Below are positions 15,401 to 26,571 of a stretch of DNA of 64,000 bases, in pieces. A program made the translations under genes and the position numbers. The notes beneath the pieces were generated by a model, which saw nothing but the letters and a program-made list of their open reading frames with translations, was not told the DNA's origin and did no database searches. The DNA comes from Euwallacea fornicatus. Lineage: Eukaryota > Arthropoda > Insecta > Coleoptera > Curculionidae. Position 1 is the stretch's first letter; each line of letters starts with the position of its first letter. The DNA is taken from the NCBI RefSeq assembly GCF_040115645.1, contig NC_089545.1, positions 1,736,001-1,800,000 on the forward strand. Direction: 5' to 3'.

Positions 15401-18046
15401 AAAGCTGTCTCGCATGTAACTACAGCAGGGGCCTTGAATTCGAGGAACAGTGCAATAGAAAAGCATATAAATTCGCTTTATCTCGGCAGATAATAAAATA
15501 GTCGTTGTCGCATTATGTGGAAATAATGGTCAGCTTCTACTTGATTTTAAGGGGAATACGTGTATGCCCCAGCGTTGCGCGGTATTCAGACGTTCTGCAC
15601 GTATTCAGTTAAAAATAAAATTTTGCGTTAAAAATATGTTTTTAACAAGGAAAATATACCATTACACCCACTTAGGGATTTCGCTTAACACCCACTCGGC
15701 TTTATTTTCATTGTTGTATATTAATTATTTTCTTTTTTTCTTTAAAGGTTTCGCAGAGGCTTCAAGCAATTCTTCTCGTGCCTCCCATTCGTCCACGTGA
15801 GTCCTGGAGCACTCACCCGAAGAGAAGTACTAACGAGTAAAAGAAGGTCTTACTCGGGCTCTCCAGAGCATAACAGGATTATTCGAAATGGTAATTACTT
15901 CGTAGTAATTGTAGAAGGCAATCATGCGGTTTCTATATCCCGTTCATTGTGTGCAGGGACCAATCATAAATACACAGATCTGCGCCATCAAAAGTGGACA
16001 GCTCATCAGAGACATAACTACAGAGAGTCCGATAGTCGAATTTGTACGTATGGTTTTTTGATGTGGCATGTAAGATTGCTATTTTACCCAAAACGGTCTA
16101 TGTTTTTTATATTTTTTTCAGTGCTGATCATGAAGTCAGTGAAGTTGCATGCCTCATTTGAAAACCATGCTTATTAATTAGAATACCAAACGAACTAGCA
16201 TTCATTAGAGCTTCTTCAAAGTAGATAAAACAGCATGACATTTTCTAAGCTCGAAAACCCGTAATGTATTATTTTAAGAAGGCAAAACAAGTAAAAAGTT
16301 TGCTCATATTTTAAAGGTTCCTTGATAACCCCCCAAGGATGCCTCAAGAGTCACGTTTAAGATGAAATGCCGAAACTTTCTGGCTATAAATCAGCCGGAA
16401 ACGTCTTCAATAAAAAGGTCCTGTTAAAAAAAACAAATAATCCATCTCCAACAGCTACCTAGTTATTGTATCGTCGCATATATTGCGTTCATAATTCATA
16501 CAATGAGGGACAAAATGAAACCGGAAAAACTGTCGCTATGCTGGGCAATAATTCACGTTGGTTGGTTCAAAGTATAGGGAATACAGCATATATTATATTA
16601 ATATTGGTAGACGAAAAACGTATTTTCATATTATTTCTTCGTACATATTGTAAATCACTTAAATCTTGTTCTATGAAGCATCGTACATAATTTATGGCTA
16701 AACTGGTTTCGGACACTTTCTCTTTCGGAATTTGGCCCAATTTTATGGGATTTTGGCCCCAAGTTGCAAATTTTCTATGCAAATTCTTGAAATAAAACCC
16801 AGCAGAAGATTGTGATTTGGTTGTAAACACTGTAAATAAATCATGAGTACTTGAGAATAACAAAATTAGAAACCATTTCAACGGTTGCAATTAAACAACT
16901 CTTAATGCAAATCTTGAGTTCAGTCAAAGGTGCTCAACGACTGTACATTATATATCAATATAATTAATGATATAAATTAAGTTCTCTCCAACAGGTGAAG
17001 ATCACGAAAGTTCAAACTTGACTTCGTCAAAGTAATTTATTACCTACTACTACCTATCACTACCAGTCTAACTGAATGCGATGTCTGAAGGATTTTGATA
17101 ATTTTAGATAAATTTTGTCAATAAAAAATCGCAAACGTACTGTGTAGTACAGAACAAGAGATGGAACGTGGAGATGTAAAAAATACTGAAATAGTGAATG
17201 AAAATAGTGGATGTTACAATTAAATGAGCGCAGTTTTAGACAATTTTAGCAGCACTGTATTTTACGCTTTGCTCAATAGTTTTCAAACCCAATTTAAACT
17301 GATTTTGTTACGAAAAAAATATAGATTTATCTAGTACGCGAACGATTTTGTATACTTGTGCGGTATCCTGCTATACCAGAGAATTTTTATTTTAAAAAAT
17401 ACGGATAATTTTTACGCATTTCTATGGAATTAGCTCTTTCTATGGATAGTTGTACAAAGAGCGATATTGAACCAGTAATTCCTTGCCATCTTAACAATTT
17501 TTTCAAGTGTCCTCTTTTTACCATAAGCCGCTAATGCTAATTTTTTTTTAATATAGAAGGTTTTCACATTCAATTTATTATTTTTTTCATATCTTTCAGT
17601 GCGGAAATATTGACCATACTTTTTTCTAGTTATTTCAAATTGAAAATTTTATTCGTACAACCCACAAAATATGACGTGTTTAAAGTTGTACACATATGTA
17701 GCGTGTGCGAGGAGAAAAATAAATGACCGAAGGTACTTTGGTGGTGAGACATGTAAAACCCTCACTGCAATACATGAAAATATCTATTTATTTTTCACAC
17801 CAAGCAACATCAAATCTGACTCCTTTCTTGTTTTCCTTCCTATTTCACTATAATCGACACAACCATTTATTCGGAACCGCTAGGTAATTATACGTAACTA
17901 TTCTAGGAACCCTCCGTATGTCCTGCAACCCATACACCTCAATAGCAGGAGGCAGGCCGTCACCCTCATCCTCAACGAACACGTGCTATAGCCACGTGCC
18001 CGACGAATTAGTGCTGCGCCGTTGCGAAATGCGCCAGCTGTCCTGA
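451..18046 (+). CDS. TkR99D: Tachykinin receptor, TkR99D-like GPCR (9 coding exons)
   Basis: Class A peptide GPCR that binds tachykinin-related neuropeptides at the plasma membrane. Coding exons are 451-550, 1107-1259, 6209-6383, 9904-10122, 13632-13782, 15160-15356, 15748-15901 (or 15904), 15957-16047 and 17907-18046, with phases agreeing at every junction; about 460 aa. The extracellular N-terminus has four N-glycosylation sequons (N10, N15, N20, N29). TM1 carries GGNLIV, TM2 NLSIAD, TM3 ends in DRY (142-144, split across exons 3 and 4), TM6 has CWLPY (281-285) and TM7 NPIIY (322-326). A Cys follows TM7, as a palmitoylation site would. The long match to Drosophila DTKR, including RQVLWSIL and CYPEWPD, favours TkR99D over the natalisin receptor TkR86C. 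The start is the first in-frame ATG after a stop at 424-426, but upstream coding exons cannot be excluded. The last two or three exons are the least certain part. Confidence 0.9.
4089..4120. repeat. (TATG)n/(TG)n microsatellite
   Basis: A run of alternating TGTATG and TG units in an intron of the tachykinin receptor gene. It is an ordinary simple repeat. Confidence 0.85.
4885..5202 (+). other. Unassigned intronic ORF, possible repeat remnant
   Basis: An uninterrupted 105-codon frame lies in the 5-kb receptor intron, in a stretch richer in G+C than its surroundings. It begins with Met-His-Leu-Asn and ends before TAG. I recognise no domain, signal peptide or transposase motif, and the antisense strand is also open for about 60 codons. 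A decayed interspersed repeat is more likely than a host gene. Confidence 0.2.
6384..9903 (+). other. Receptor intron 3 (about 3.5 kb)
   Basis: Intron between the TM3 exon and the TM4 exon. No coding region is recognised. A possible small inverted-repeat element lies at about 7082-7396, and the neighbouring 7600-7760 stretch is G+C-richer without a recognisable product. Confidence 0.6.
7082..7396. mobile_element. Possible MITE, about 315 bp
   Basis: The left edge reads TACAGAGTGTCC and the right edge AGACATCCTGTA. As imperfect inverted ends these agree at 9 of 12 positions. The ends resemble the CACCCTGTA ends of other elements in this window. No transposase is present, and the boundaries are by eye. 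Confidence 0.3.
10123..13631 (+). other. Receptor intron 4 (about 3.5 kb)
   Basis: AT-rich intron between the TM4 exon and the TM5 exon. Nothing was found in it beyond short A/T runs. Confidence 0.6.
14963..15023. repeat. Intronic inverted repeat (12-bp arms)
   Basis: TTCAACAGCTTC at 14963-14974 pairs perfectly with GAAGCTGTTGAA at 15012-15023 across a 37-nt T-rich spacer. The A-tract after the right arm can also pair with ATTTTTTCAA at 14941-14950. It lies in the receptor intron before the TM6-TM7 exon. Confidence 0.6.
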
Positions 18047-21000
18047 CACAGGGCCGGAACGGGGACCAATGGGAATGTGGCCCCGACAAATGGGAACGGG
18101 GGCACAGGTGTGGCTGGACCTCAAAGACGGACCTGGATATAGGGCGGGGGAACCTCACGGGAGTTGCGCCTCAGCATGAAGCCCCGTGAGGAAGATATAG
18201 TCGAAGAAGAGAGCAAATTGTAATTTTTTTTTGTAAATATGTAGGTATAGGATTAGAATAGGTGGCGGTGATTGAAGAATTATGGGCTAATGAAGTTATT
18301 GCAAAATTGTAAATGGTGTCCAGATTATTTTGTATTATAAAATAAGAGTAGGTACGAAATAGAGGACTAAGGTACAAGTTTCATGAGACATCTCGCATTG
18401 CCACAACAGTTTCAGTTTAAAAACGAGGAGCGAGGCCACGAGTTTTGCCACACACCGGTGCGACATGAGATCATGAATCGTATATCTTAGATTAAAGGTT
18501 GATCATTAAAAATATCCCAAGTAGATATTGAGATATTGAAGGAATGTCTTGGATAAATTCTATTGATCTATGTCGTGTTAGAAGGAAAACTCCTGCTTAA
18601 GATTCATCAGATATAATTAATTAAAAAAATAAATACACGGATATGTATTTAAGTTTTTACAATTTCACGAATTAGTTCCCATATAATATGGTCTGTATTA
18701 TGTACATATATAACATTGTCGTTTGACTATGGCATTATATTATATTATCGTCGTCATATCCATCGAAGAGGTGCTACTATATCATTCATGTAAATATCAT
18801 AATGTAAATAGAAATTCGTTTCTTCAACCCCGAATTATATTCCTTAATAAATTCTGCATAAGTAGCTCTTGTCTTTCAACGGAGTAATAAAGGACGCATG
18901 GCTACAATACAAAAGGTGATGTCCTAACTTGCTAATATAACAACTTACATACCGAAGTGAGAATTAATACTGATCAATTTTTAATACTGCGTAACAGTAA
19001 ACAAAACATCGAATTTCAATTCGAAAATTTGTGCAAAAACAACAAATGGGTACTTCGTGAACTTAAGAATTTATGCGAAGTACAAAGAAGTGTATTTAGC
19101 ACCTTACTTTTCGAAGTAAACGTTTCTCTTAAAATTCCTTATACATGTATTTGATTTTCATTATTTAAATTTTGTAAATTATTTTCTATTATACAGTTAA
19201 TCAAAAAACTTTACTTCCATTAACATAGATTTTTAATTTTTTTTGGGAGATTTAATGAAATGCAGAACTCTACGTTACACGGAATAGCTGAGCAATTTTT
19301 GAAATGTAAAAACACAAAAAAATTCTGGTCATCCTGAGACAAACATTGAAAAAAACCTTAAATAAAAACTGAAAATCTTTACTATTCTTTTTAGTAAAAA
19401 ACCCTATAATATAACAAAGTCAGTTTCTTTCTCTTTTTAGGACAGTCGTGAATAAAGACATAATCAGGAAGCAGTGTTTTAAATACCAGTTCTAAAACGG
19501 ATTACTTCTCGACAATATCGTCCTCCGGTGTCCTCCTGAGAGCGTTAATAATGAGAAAAAAGATCTGTGATTAAAAGTATCCAGCGACATTACACAAAAA
19601 GGGGAAAATCCAAAGTTTTGGGTATTTGCGTTTTAAACTACTTTATATAGAGTAAGATGCTAATTATTTGGAAGACTTTGACCGCATTCGCTAATATGAA
19701 TCACCCATTACGCATACCCAAAATGGTTCGCAAATATACAAAAATAAAAGATAGAACGGACATGAACTTAATTAGTTACTAAAACACAATTATTACATTA
19801 AAGTTATTTCTGGACCCGATGGCGAATAACCTGTTGTGGAAACTTTCATTTTAAACTTTCAACACTATTGCCAAGGCCGAACGGTGATACGTAGTCAAAT
19901 ACTTCATTACAGATACTCCATTGGGAGTGCAAAATAACCGAATTGACTTTCCAAAGGTGATAGTGAATTACGTAATTACTTCTTAAATATAATGAAAGGA
20001 AAGCGAATGTGAATGATAAGTATCTACTACAATTTCAAGACGGAAAAAAGGGTAAAGTTTTCTGAAGATTCAGATTGTATATTATGGTTTTAGTTTTCCG
20101 TATTGGCCTTGCCTTATTGATATACAACGTGTTTACACCGTTTTTTGCGCCAGGAGGAACATTATCTAGATACCCGGACTACTGATTTGGCGGGCGAAGA
20201 CGACATTGAACATCGATCGTAATGTCGTCTTCCTCCGTTACTTCTCTCTCCCTCCAACTGGGTTGGTTACACAAACTTGGGGGTGGAGGTATCCAGGGGT
20301 CACCTCGTGGTGGTGCGGATAAATCTTTCACCCACAAGATGTTTATGCTTACTCATAATCCTATTTATTTTGCCATTTTAAACGTACCTTATAAATACAT
20401 TTCGCAATTATCTTGTACAACTTACAGCCAATTTTCTATCTCTATAGAAATAAACATAGCACATTACTGTTACCTATATTTTCATAAGTCCATAACGAGT
20501 TCATTTTTAATGAGTATGAAAGCTGCGTTCTTCCGGTGACACATCATATAAGTACATCCACATCGAGTTGGTAAAATAAAAACAATTTATATTCCCAAAA
20601 CACTATTTTTCGTCATCTTTGTTTATAAAGTAAAGATGTATAATGTATTATGTAAATACATATAAGAATGTAAATCTTCCTATGCGATGTTACATTTCGT
20701 CCACTGAAATTCCTTTACGACTATGCAGTCAACATTAAAACTAAGTGGTTGTATTGAAATATTCTTGTTACTCAAAGAAATAAAAAAAAATCAAGAATAA
20801 AATTCTTAATAGGTGTATTCCGTGTCTTAAATTCAATGTTTCAATGTTTTTGCTACAAAGCTTTAAAGCTAGAAAGTGTGATCGTATTGAATTTCCAACT
20901 GTTCACCTATAATGTAAATCAGGGAAAACATAAGCGCTTTCAATTTTGTAGTGTAAAGACCCTATTCAGTCTAATAATACGTAACATAACAAGCGCATTG

Positions 21001-23668
21001 ATAATTATAGAAAAATTTTAGGTCAATATGTATGAATGCCATCGGGAATGAAAAAATGAGATACATTTTTCATCCACATTTTTTATTTTTGATGCACATA
21101 AAATTTTTCTCAAATTTTCGATGCACGAGTTATATTAGAAGAATTTCATGAACCAAATGCTACGTATTTGTGACTCCTTCGTAGAATTTTTAACTCGTAG
21201 ATATTGACAGAAATTTTAATAATTGTTACTTGATAACGAAATACCTGATTTTTAGTGTAGAACAGGTGGTGAATGAAATTCTCAGGATTGTAGTACCTAC
21301 TATCTAAAATGGTCCATATCAGAGTTACAAATTTATCCTATAATAAATTTATACTTATGCCAATCGAGTAATCTAAAGTAATATTCTCGTAAGGAGCTTC
21401 AATGATTCTGCATAATATGAGTTTTAGAGAAAAAGACAAAAAAAAATTACACTAGCAATCGAGAGTGTCGTATAAGGAGAGAGGTTGCTTTGAAATCACG
21501 GAATATTGACGTCAATAGATACTCTTGAAATATATATAAACCAGATGTATATATTGCTGTAAATATATATTTCTGTATTAATGTTTATTATCAAAATTGT
21601 TACAGTTTTATGTACAGGATATTTTTGTATATTCCTATTAAAAACATCATTTTCTTATATTAATAAATTTTTTTTTATCAACAAAGAGTGTTCCCTAATG
21701 CTTGCGCAGCACTTTAGGAGGTGATTCTTTAACAAGAAATAAAGGTAGTTATATAAAATTAAACCAGTAAGTGTTACCCTTCAAACTTATCTCCATCAAA
21801 AGATCGGGTTGAACGCTGCATTTTACTTATTATTTCAAGTTTAGAAAAAGCGATATTAATAAAACTTGGAAAACAGAACCCTTAGCTATCTTAGTATCTT
21901 TTTATTAGAAGTTTTAAAGCGAATTTTTTACTAATAATATTAATTTCGATCGACTACTTTTTTTGGCTCTTATAGTTTTTTCATAAAACGCACACTTATT
22001 GGGGAAAACATTAAAGTATCTTGACGCGCTCAACAAAATAAATTGCAAATTTATAACACAAAAAAGAATTTTAATTTTTAAAACACCTGTAAACATTTAT
22101 AAAAACTCTTAAAAGACAGTATTCAAGTCCACTCTTTTGAAGAAGATACCTTCGAAGAGGAGCTCTTGCGGACATAAATTTATAAGAGTAACCACCCTTC
22201 TTTTCTGCCAAAGCACCATCTTTTAAAATTTTTAGAATGCATGGAGAAACACCCTGTACATTGAATATTTTTAAAACTGTATATTATATATTTATTAATA
22301 TGTAAAGAATGCACCAAACTGAATAAATAAACATAGCTCCTCAGCGAATGAAACCAAAATACATACATAAAATAGACGGAAATAGTAAGTTCTATCAAAG
22401 TACCTAAAATCAAAAATCAATCTGCATTGAACTCTTTTGCATGAAAACAATGTTGATTTTTTTAAAAATTAGATTAGGAAATCACTACGAGGCTGGAAAA
22501 TGTGTAATTATTTTGGATATTTTTACTCAATGTTAGTGGAGAAATTATATGTCAAACCGAATGAATTTTATCAACCTCCAACCATGAAATAAATAAAAGT
22601 TTATACACGCAAATAAGTTTCATTTAAAAACTATTATTTGAGAACCATAGACAACTACTCGTTGGCCTAGTACCTCACACCAACATGGAACCATACTCTT
22701 TGGGAAAATACATAAAATTTTAAAAAATTCAATAACCCTAAAAGTCATTCTAGGATTAAACTTTCATGTTAAAACACGTTTCATGTAGTAATCGATATCG
22801 AATCCCAAGTCGGGCCGTTGCCAGTTTCTGGAATTATGATCTGTTTGGATTCCTATCAGCAAAAACTGTCATTCCTCAGTCGTTGAGAAAAAAAAATTCA
22901 GATACTATTTATTTTCGAAACAGCTCGTACTGCACTGTCCGATCTCACGTCCGCTTATGGTTTTTTATTCTTCCATAAACGAAACTTTTATTCAATTCGA
23001 GTCACTTCCAGACATGCACCCAGCGATCGTGCAACTTCGGAGACCCGAACACGTGCCAGGCGATATTCTCGGGAATGGCATATAAAATCAAATTTTGAAA
23101 GTAAAATTTTGGCTCGTTTTCAACCGAGTACGATTCAGTACGATCACACATTACGTTGCTATGTAATTGTCCTTAAAGTCGGCATAAAATATTTCCAAAA
23201 TTTTTGCACATTTTCGTCCGAAATTTCACCATTTTCCCCTGATAACACAAGCGTTATTCTGTTGTTTCCGAAACGTCATTTCCGGGTGACGTATATCGCA
23301 AAGTTACGGATCGATTTGTTTCTACCAAATTACCGAATTTAGTCAAATCCCGTTTCCATGAGAGATGTTTATAAAAGTAATATCGGAGTTTGAAAACAAA
23401 CGTTTTACGAGAACGACTTATGATTATTATAAATAAAAATAGGTCCATTTTATTACGGATGGCCACAATTAAAAGAAATCAGTTACTCGATGGAGATTTG
23501 CGTTGTTAAATTTATTGATAAAACACATGTACTTACGATAAGTAACTTCGTAACTACAAGAATTAATACAAAAACGAAAACAAAAAATTTCACAATAAAC
23601 CGAAGCCTCCAATCCAACTAAAATAAGACTCTCCAAACATCCATATTTTTTATGGCCGGGAAAAATAG
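18047..23668. other. 3' flank of the tachykinin receptor; no gene seen
   Basis: G+C-rich sequence continues for about 130 nt past the receptor stop, probably the start of a 3'UTR. After that the sequence is AT-rich with many stops in all frames. AATAAA-like signals occur near 18846 and 18885. A hairpin at 20196-20232 is the only structured element noted. I see no convincing exon. Confidence 0.5.
20196..20232. repeat. Perfect 12-bp stem with 13-nt loop
   Basis: GAAGACGACATT (20196-20207) and AATGTCGTCTTC (20221-20232) are exact reverse complements around a 13-nt loop. The site lies about 2.1 kb downstream of the receptor stop, so it could be in a long 3'UTR or be intergenic. Confidence 0.7.
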
Positions 23669-24879
23669 ATTATACAGGGTGTTCTCGAATTACGTGGCCA
23701 AAATAATACCGCAGATTGTTTGAGTGAAAATAACTCGATTTAACTAAACGTCCCTCAGTCCAAAAGTTGATAATTATGGAGCTACAGGGTGTTAAAGTTG
23801 AAAAAAAAATCACATTTTATTTAATATCTTTCGATTTCTTTGAGTTAATTTCACGAAATTTCATATTTGAGGGTGTTTTAGGATACGAAATTCAAATTTA
23901 TTAACGATTTAGTTGTTTCTTCTAGGGGGCGCCACAAGCGACCATTAGGACACATTTAAATCTCTGTAACTTTTTCGTGCCACGGTGTATATTATTTTGG
24001 TATTTAAAAACCTTTTTCCCTACCTTTTATACTTAGAAAAGGTATACTTTATTGACGTCGCTAGAAGCAACGGTTTTGGAGAAAAATGCATCTAAGCCTG
24101 ATGATGCATGCAAATTACCTTAAAATTAGACGCCTTTCAATATTAACAAAAGTTTTCCGATTTGGAATTCTACGGAAAGGATATTTTTCCTTGTAAACTC
24201 GTACACTTTTTTGACTATTACAACGGCAAAGTCCATAAACTAACAGCATATCCACCATTTCAGAATAAGTGAATTTATTGGCCATACTTATGGATATTTA
24301 CAGGAACAAGAAGCGAAACTGACAAGAAAAACTGAGGGCTAAATAAAAAAACTGACATTTGAGAAACAAATTCAAGAGTTAAAATGTCAATTAAAAACAT
24401 AGCCAACTGAGTTATTTACTTAAAAGCGCTAACGCAAATATGCAGCGCATTAGAATTATGCGTTTTTCTCCAAAACCGTTGTTTCTAGCGACGTCAATAA
24501 AGTATACCTTTTCTAAGTATAAAAGGTAGGGAAAAAGGTTTTTAAATACCAAAATAATATACACCGTGGCACGAAAAAGTTACAGAGATTTAAATGTGTC
24601 CTAATGGTCGCTCGTGGCGCCCCCTAGAAGAAACAACTAAATCGTTAATAAATTTGAATTTCGTATCCTAAAACACCCTCAAATATGAAATTTCGTGAAA
24701 TTAACTCAAAGAAATCGAAAGATATTAAAGAAAATGTGATTTTTTTTCAACTTTAACACCCTGTAACTCCATAATTATCAACTTTTGGACTGAGGGAAGT
24801 TTAGTTAAATCGACTTATTTTCACTCAAACAATCTGCAGTATTATTTTGGCCACGTAATTCGAGGACACCCTGTATAAT
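23669..24879. mobile_element. Foldback element with 423-bp terminal inverted repeats
   Basis: The left arm (23669-24091) and right arm (24458-24879) are near-identical reverse complements over about 423 bp. They flank a unique centre of about 366 bp. Both outer ends read TATACAGGGTG, and the flanking TA or AT could be a target-site duplication. No transposase ORF is present, so this is a non-autonomous foldback or MITE-like element, possibly mobilised in trans by a Tc1/mariner-type enzyme. The arms differ at only a few positions, which suggests recent insertion or arm homogenisation. Confidence 0.9.
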
Positions 24880-26571
24880 TTATTATGATTTTTTTCTTCA
24901 ATAAGGGGCCCTCTCTTTCTACTATCTTAAGATTATTATTTACTAAACTCCGACATTTAAATGACTTGATAACTTCGGGGGTCGCATAAGGCAGTACGCG
25001 ACCTAATAAATTTATTTTTTTCCTGAGTAAAAGCTTTAGCGCGCATTTACAATTAAAAAGCTACAAATTGCTTTATTTTTTCCGCGACTGTCGCAAGTCA
25101 ATTTGAAGGATTTATACTACCATAGACTTGCACGTATTTGCTATTTTTTAACCATATTTTCTCAATTATATTGGTTTCAAAAAATCGCCAATAATTAGGG
25201 ACCAAAATGACGCTGTATCTTTGAAACTTTAAAACAGTTGCGAACATACAGTAAGCAAATATTTTTCAATGAAATTTCTCTACAAGTAGAAACTAGAAGT
25301 ATGATAGCCTAGTGGGCTTTTTCATAGTTAGGTAAATATGTAGTTTCCCAACACATCACTTACATCAAAATATACACAGTATTGGGATCTGATTATTATA
25401 ACATCAACCCAACAACCTCAAAAGAGCGTGAGCTTCCGTTGGCTGGTGTGAATCCCGCCCTTCGCGAAGGGCCCGCCCTCCGGAAGTGCAATTATCGTTA
25501 GCGGGTAGTAAAAATTAGCTCCAACGATTTACAATTTGGTCTTTGATGGTCAAACATATGTGCTTTACGTGAAGTTACGGAATAGTCATAAGATATTCGG
25601 AATAAAAAAATTCTGTTTGCGAAGAAGTTGGTTAATAACGATCTTCGAAATCGGAGTTTTAGATGTGACGTGCGAAATTTTTCATGTGTGTAAACGGGAG
25701 GAAAGTCAATTTTTGTGTATGTTTTAAAGATTTTTATCAGTGGTAAGTAGCAAGATTGTAAGAAATTTGCACCGATTTTTTTCCTGTTATGAATCTCCAG
25801 TTTATTAATTATTGGAACATGTAGATCGTCAAATATTATTCGAAAAAATCGATTGACAAATATATCCTAGTGAAAAAGCAAGAACTTAATTATAGCTAAG
25901 TTTCCACTAGACTTTAAAAAAATAATTTTAGTAGTCAAATTCTGGAAAAAAATTTTAAAAAAATTTGGAACAAAAAACTACCTTAAAAATCAATAAAAAA
26001 TTTCCATGAAAAGGATAAAATAAGAAAACCCTTAATATAGATATACTTATACAATTACTAATGTATCTCTGATCAATAACAACAGCCTCTTCCATATTTC
26101 TTGTTAATATTATATATTTCAATGATATTACAAGAATGGAACAGCTAAGAGGAAATAAGGATACAAGTCTATATGTATTTTTGAAAAAGAATTGATATTT
26201 TTTACAACCGGTAGTAAAATACGACTTCATGCCTCCATTCCATTGCATGAAACAGTGAAATAGTATTTTTACTTTCTAGGTCATAAAAATCACTAAAAAG
26301 TATCCGAAACTAATTTTTAGTGATTGTACTTAAACACTTCCAACGTGGAAATTATTAAGATTCTATTTGTTTAGATTAATATTTAAACATCAGCACCATC
26401 AGTAAACAAAATCAGATATACAGGGGCAATGAGATCGATACATATTTACATACAATTTGGATAAAAAAACAATATTTCACTTCAGTTTTAAATGCGCCCG
26501 TAAAAGTTCAGTTTCACGGTTGCGGTACTGATATAATTAATTTTTATATTATACGCTCAGGTAAGCTTAAA
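24880..26571. other. Intergenic region upstream of rough
   Basis: AT-rich, with no exon recognised. A G+C-rich island of about 60 bp centred on a perfect 16-bp palindrome lies at 25457-25472. Regulatory sequence of the downstream homeobox gene is expected here, but no specific site can be supported. Confidence 0.4.
25457..25472. repeat. Perfect 16-bp palindrome GCCCTTCGCGAAGGGC
   Basis: An exactly self-complementary 16-mer sits in a short G+C-rich island inside very AT-rich intergenic DNA, 1.1 kb upstream of the rough start codon. Confidence 0.7.

Noticed and set aside
26560..26567. CAG|GTAAGC donor consensus just before the rough ATG
   Set aside because: It would remove the conserved first exon, so it is probably fortuitous, although a 5'UTR isoform cannot be excluded.
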